Shown: in pieces, positions 63,136-64,000 of the stretch | Layout: each line of letters begins with the position of its first letter | Numbering within the stretch: the stretch's first letter is position 1 | Source of the DNA: Stygiobacter sp. RIFOXYC2_FULL_38_25 | GTDB taxonomy: Bacteria > Bacteroidota > Ignavibacteria > Ignavibacteriales > Melioribacteraceae | Assembly (NCBI GenBank): GCA_001803165.1 | Contig: MHAZ01000001.1 | Span: 1 to 64,000 of the forward strand | Direction: 5' to 3' | DNA: 64,000 nt | Program-made: the position numbers and the translations under genes | Notes under the pieces: generated by a model | What the model was told of the DNA's origin: nothing | The model's database searches: none | The model's input: only the letters and a program-made list of their open reading frames with translations

Positions 63136-64000
63136 ATGAGCAAACTAATTACAGTTATTACTTTATTTTTATTTTTTTTACCTAAAAGCAGTATTGGTCA
63201 AGTAATTAAAAGTGACTCTACAAAAAGTTTGATCGAAATAAATTCCGTTCCGGAAGGTTGTAATGTTAATATTAACAAAAAAAGTGTCGGTGTAACTCCA
63301 CTCAAACTAGAAAACTTTGAGAAAGGTAATTATTCAATTGAAATAGTTTATAAGGACAAAGTGAACAAGTCCGTTCTCAATTACCTTGGTGGAGTTAATG
63401 AAATATTCTACATAATGGATGGTGATTATGGATTATTAAACATTAATTCTTCTCCAAATAATGCAAACATATATGTTGATGATTTGTTGAAAAATAAAAC
63501 ACCAATGCAAAACATTAAACTTGAGAATGGACTGCACAACATTAGGATTGAAAAAGAGAATTACCAACCATATACGAAGGTTGTAAGAATTGCTAATCAA
63601 AGATATGATATTAGTGCAAACTTAGAATATAAATTTAGCTTTCTATCATTAGATCGGTTCAATGACATTGAATATTATAAAGTTGATGGTCTAGCCAAAA
63701 GCGATTCAGCTCTAAAACTTGAAGCCGGTATACATGAAATTGCTATTAAACATAAAGGATATCATAAAGAAATAACCTCTAGTTTTAAACTAGAATCTAT
63801 GCGAAAGAATTTGTTAAAAACCAGAATCAATACTTTCACACCTATTTATTTTTTGGAATCAGCACTTGTTCCAGGACTTGGACAATTTGTAGACAAATCG
63901 GAAACAAAAGGAATAATTGTTTTTCTTGGCTTTCTATCTTCCACGTATTACTATTTAAAAACAACTAGTGATTATAATAATCTTAACAGTAAATTATTTG
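63136..64000 (+). CDS. PEGA-domain protein, partial (runs off the window)
   Basis: An open frame of 288 codons without stop to the window end. It starts with a signal peptide (VITLFLFFLPKSSIGQ). Two PEGA-like units follow: INSVPEGCNVNINKKSVGVT (about 35-54) and INSSPNNANIYVDDLLKNKT (about 100-119), each ending in a YSIEI or HNIRI strand. Near residue 238 ALVPGLGQF begins a DUF5683-like membrane segment. PEGA proteins are surface-associated. It is probably cotranscribed with the T9SS protein. Confidence 0.75.
   Translation, partial: MSKLITVITLFLFFLPKSSIGQVIKSDSTKSLIEINSVPEGCNVNINKKSVGVTPLKLENFEKGNYSIEIVYKDKVNKSVLNYLGGVNEIFYIMDGDYGLLNINSSPNNANIYVDDLLKNKTPMQNIKLENGLHNIRIEKENYQPYTKVVRIANQRYDISANLEYKFSFLSLDRFNDIEYYKVDGLAKSDSALKLEAGIHEIAIKHKGYHKEITSSFKLESMRKNLLKTRINTFTPIYFLESALVPGLGQFVDKSETKGIIVFLGFLSSTYYYLKTTSDYNNLNSKLF

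Overview
The window looks like a chromosomal segment from a member of the Ignavibacteria (Bacteroidetes/Chlorobi group). Two large secreted beta-propeller-like proteins (36465-38498 and 61093-63114) end in a type IX secretion (T9SS) sorting domain with the LxQNYPNPFN start typical of that lineage. The AT-rich coding style and the many small single-domain enzymes agree. This is inferred from sequence memory, with no database search.

Region 1 (1-5860) resembles a short integron-type gene-cassette array. It holds a UbiA-type prenyltransferase, a cytosolic 5'-nucleotidase paired with a RimK-like ATP-grasp ligase, an NAD(P)-binding oxidoreductase, and a quinone-oxidoreductase-like dehydrogenase with a small secreted protein. 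The first four units are separated by spacers that begin near RYYYAAC and end in GTTAGGC, the core of attC sites. No integron integrase is in view.

Region 2 (5998-23500) is a long run of small accessory enzymes: a PLP cysteine-synthase-like enzyme, a complete subclass B1 metallo-beta-lactamase, a GlxA-type AraC regulator, NTF2-like, VOC/PhnB, alpha/beta hydrolase, SRPBCC, DinB, MmcQ, DUF1697, cupin and arylamine N-acetyltransferase proteins, four neighbouring RibD/DHFR-like reductases, and an MFS transporter. The spacers carry several families of large palindromic repeats.

Region 3 (23770-34434) is more housekeeping-like. It has a hexapeptide acetyltransferase and a DegT aminotransferase (surface-sugar synthesis), a secreted-protein gene broken by an in-frame stop, a DUF1801 protein, YebC, and a galactose operon (GHMP kinase, sugar nucleotidyltransferase, GalE-like epimerase, secreted GH2 beta-galactosidase).

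Region 4 (34511-about 61000) starts at a tRNA with a CAU anticodon and reads as an integrated mobile element. It carries an ArdC-like antirestriction fragment, a T9SS protein, a thermonuclease, a metallopeptidase/GHKL-ATPase/STAS-like operon, a two-gene membrane-protein operon, a type I restriction-modification operon (hsdM-hsdS-fic-hsdR), and a divergent two-gene operon encoding a QueC-like PP-loop enzyme with a partner that starts Met-Gly. An excisionase-like HTH protein, a tyrosine recombinase, a primase-helicase and a phage-type zinc-ribbon protein follow. The QueC-like pair and the metallopeptidase/ATPase/STAS operon are the best candidates for undescribed defence or conjugation systems.

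Region 5 (61093-64000) holds a second T9SS propeller protein followed closely by a PEGA-domain protein that runs off the end of the window.
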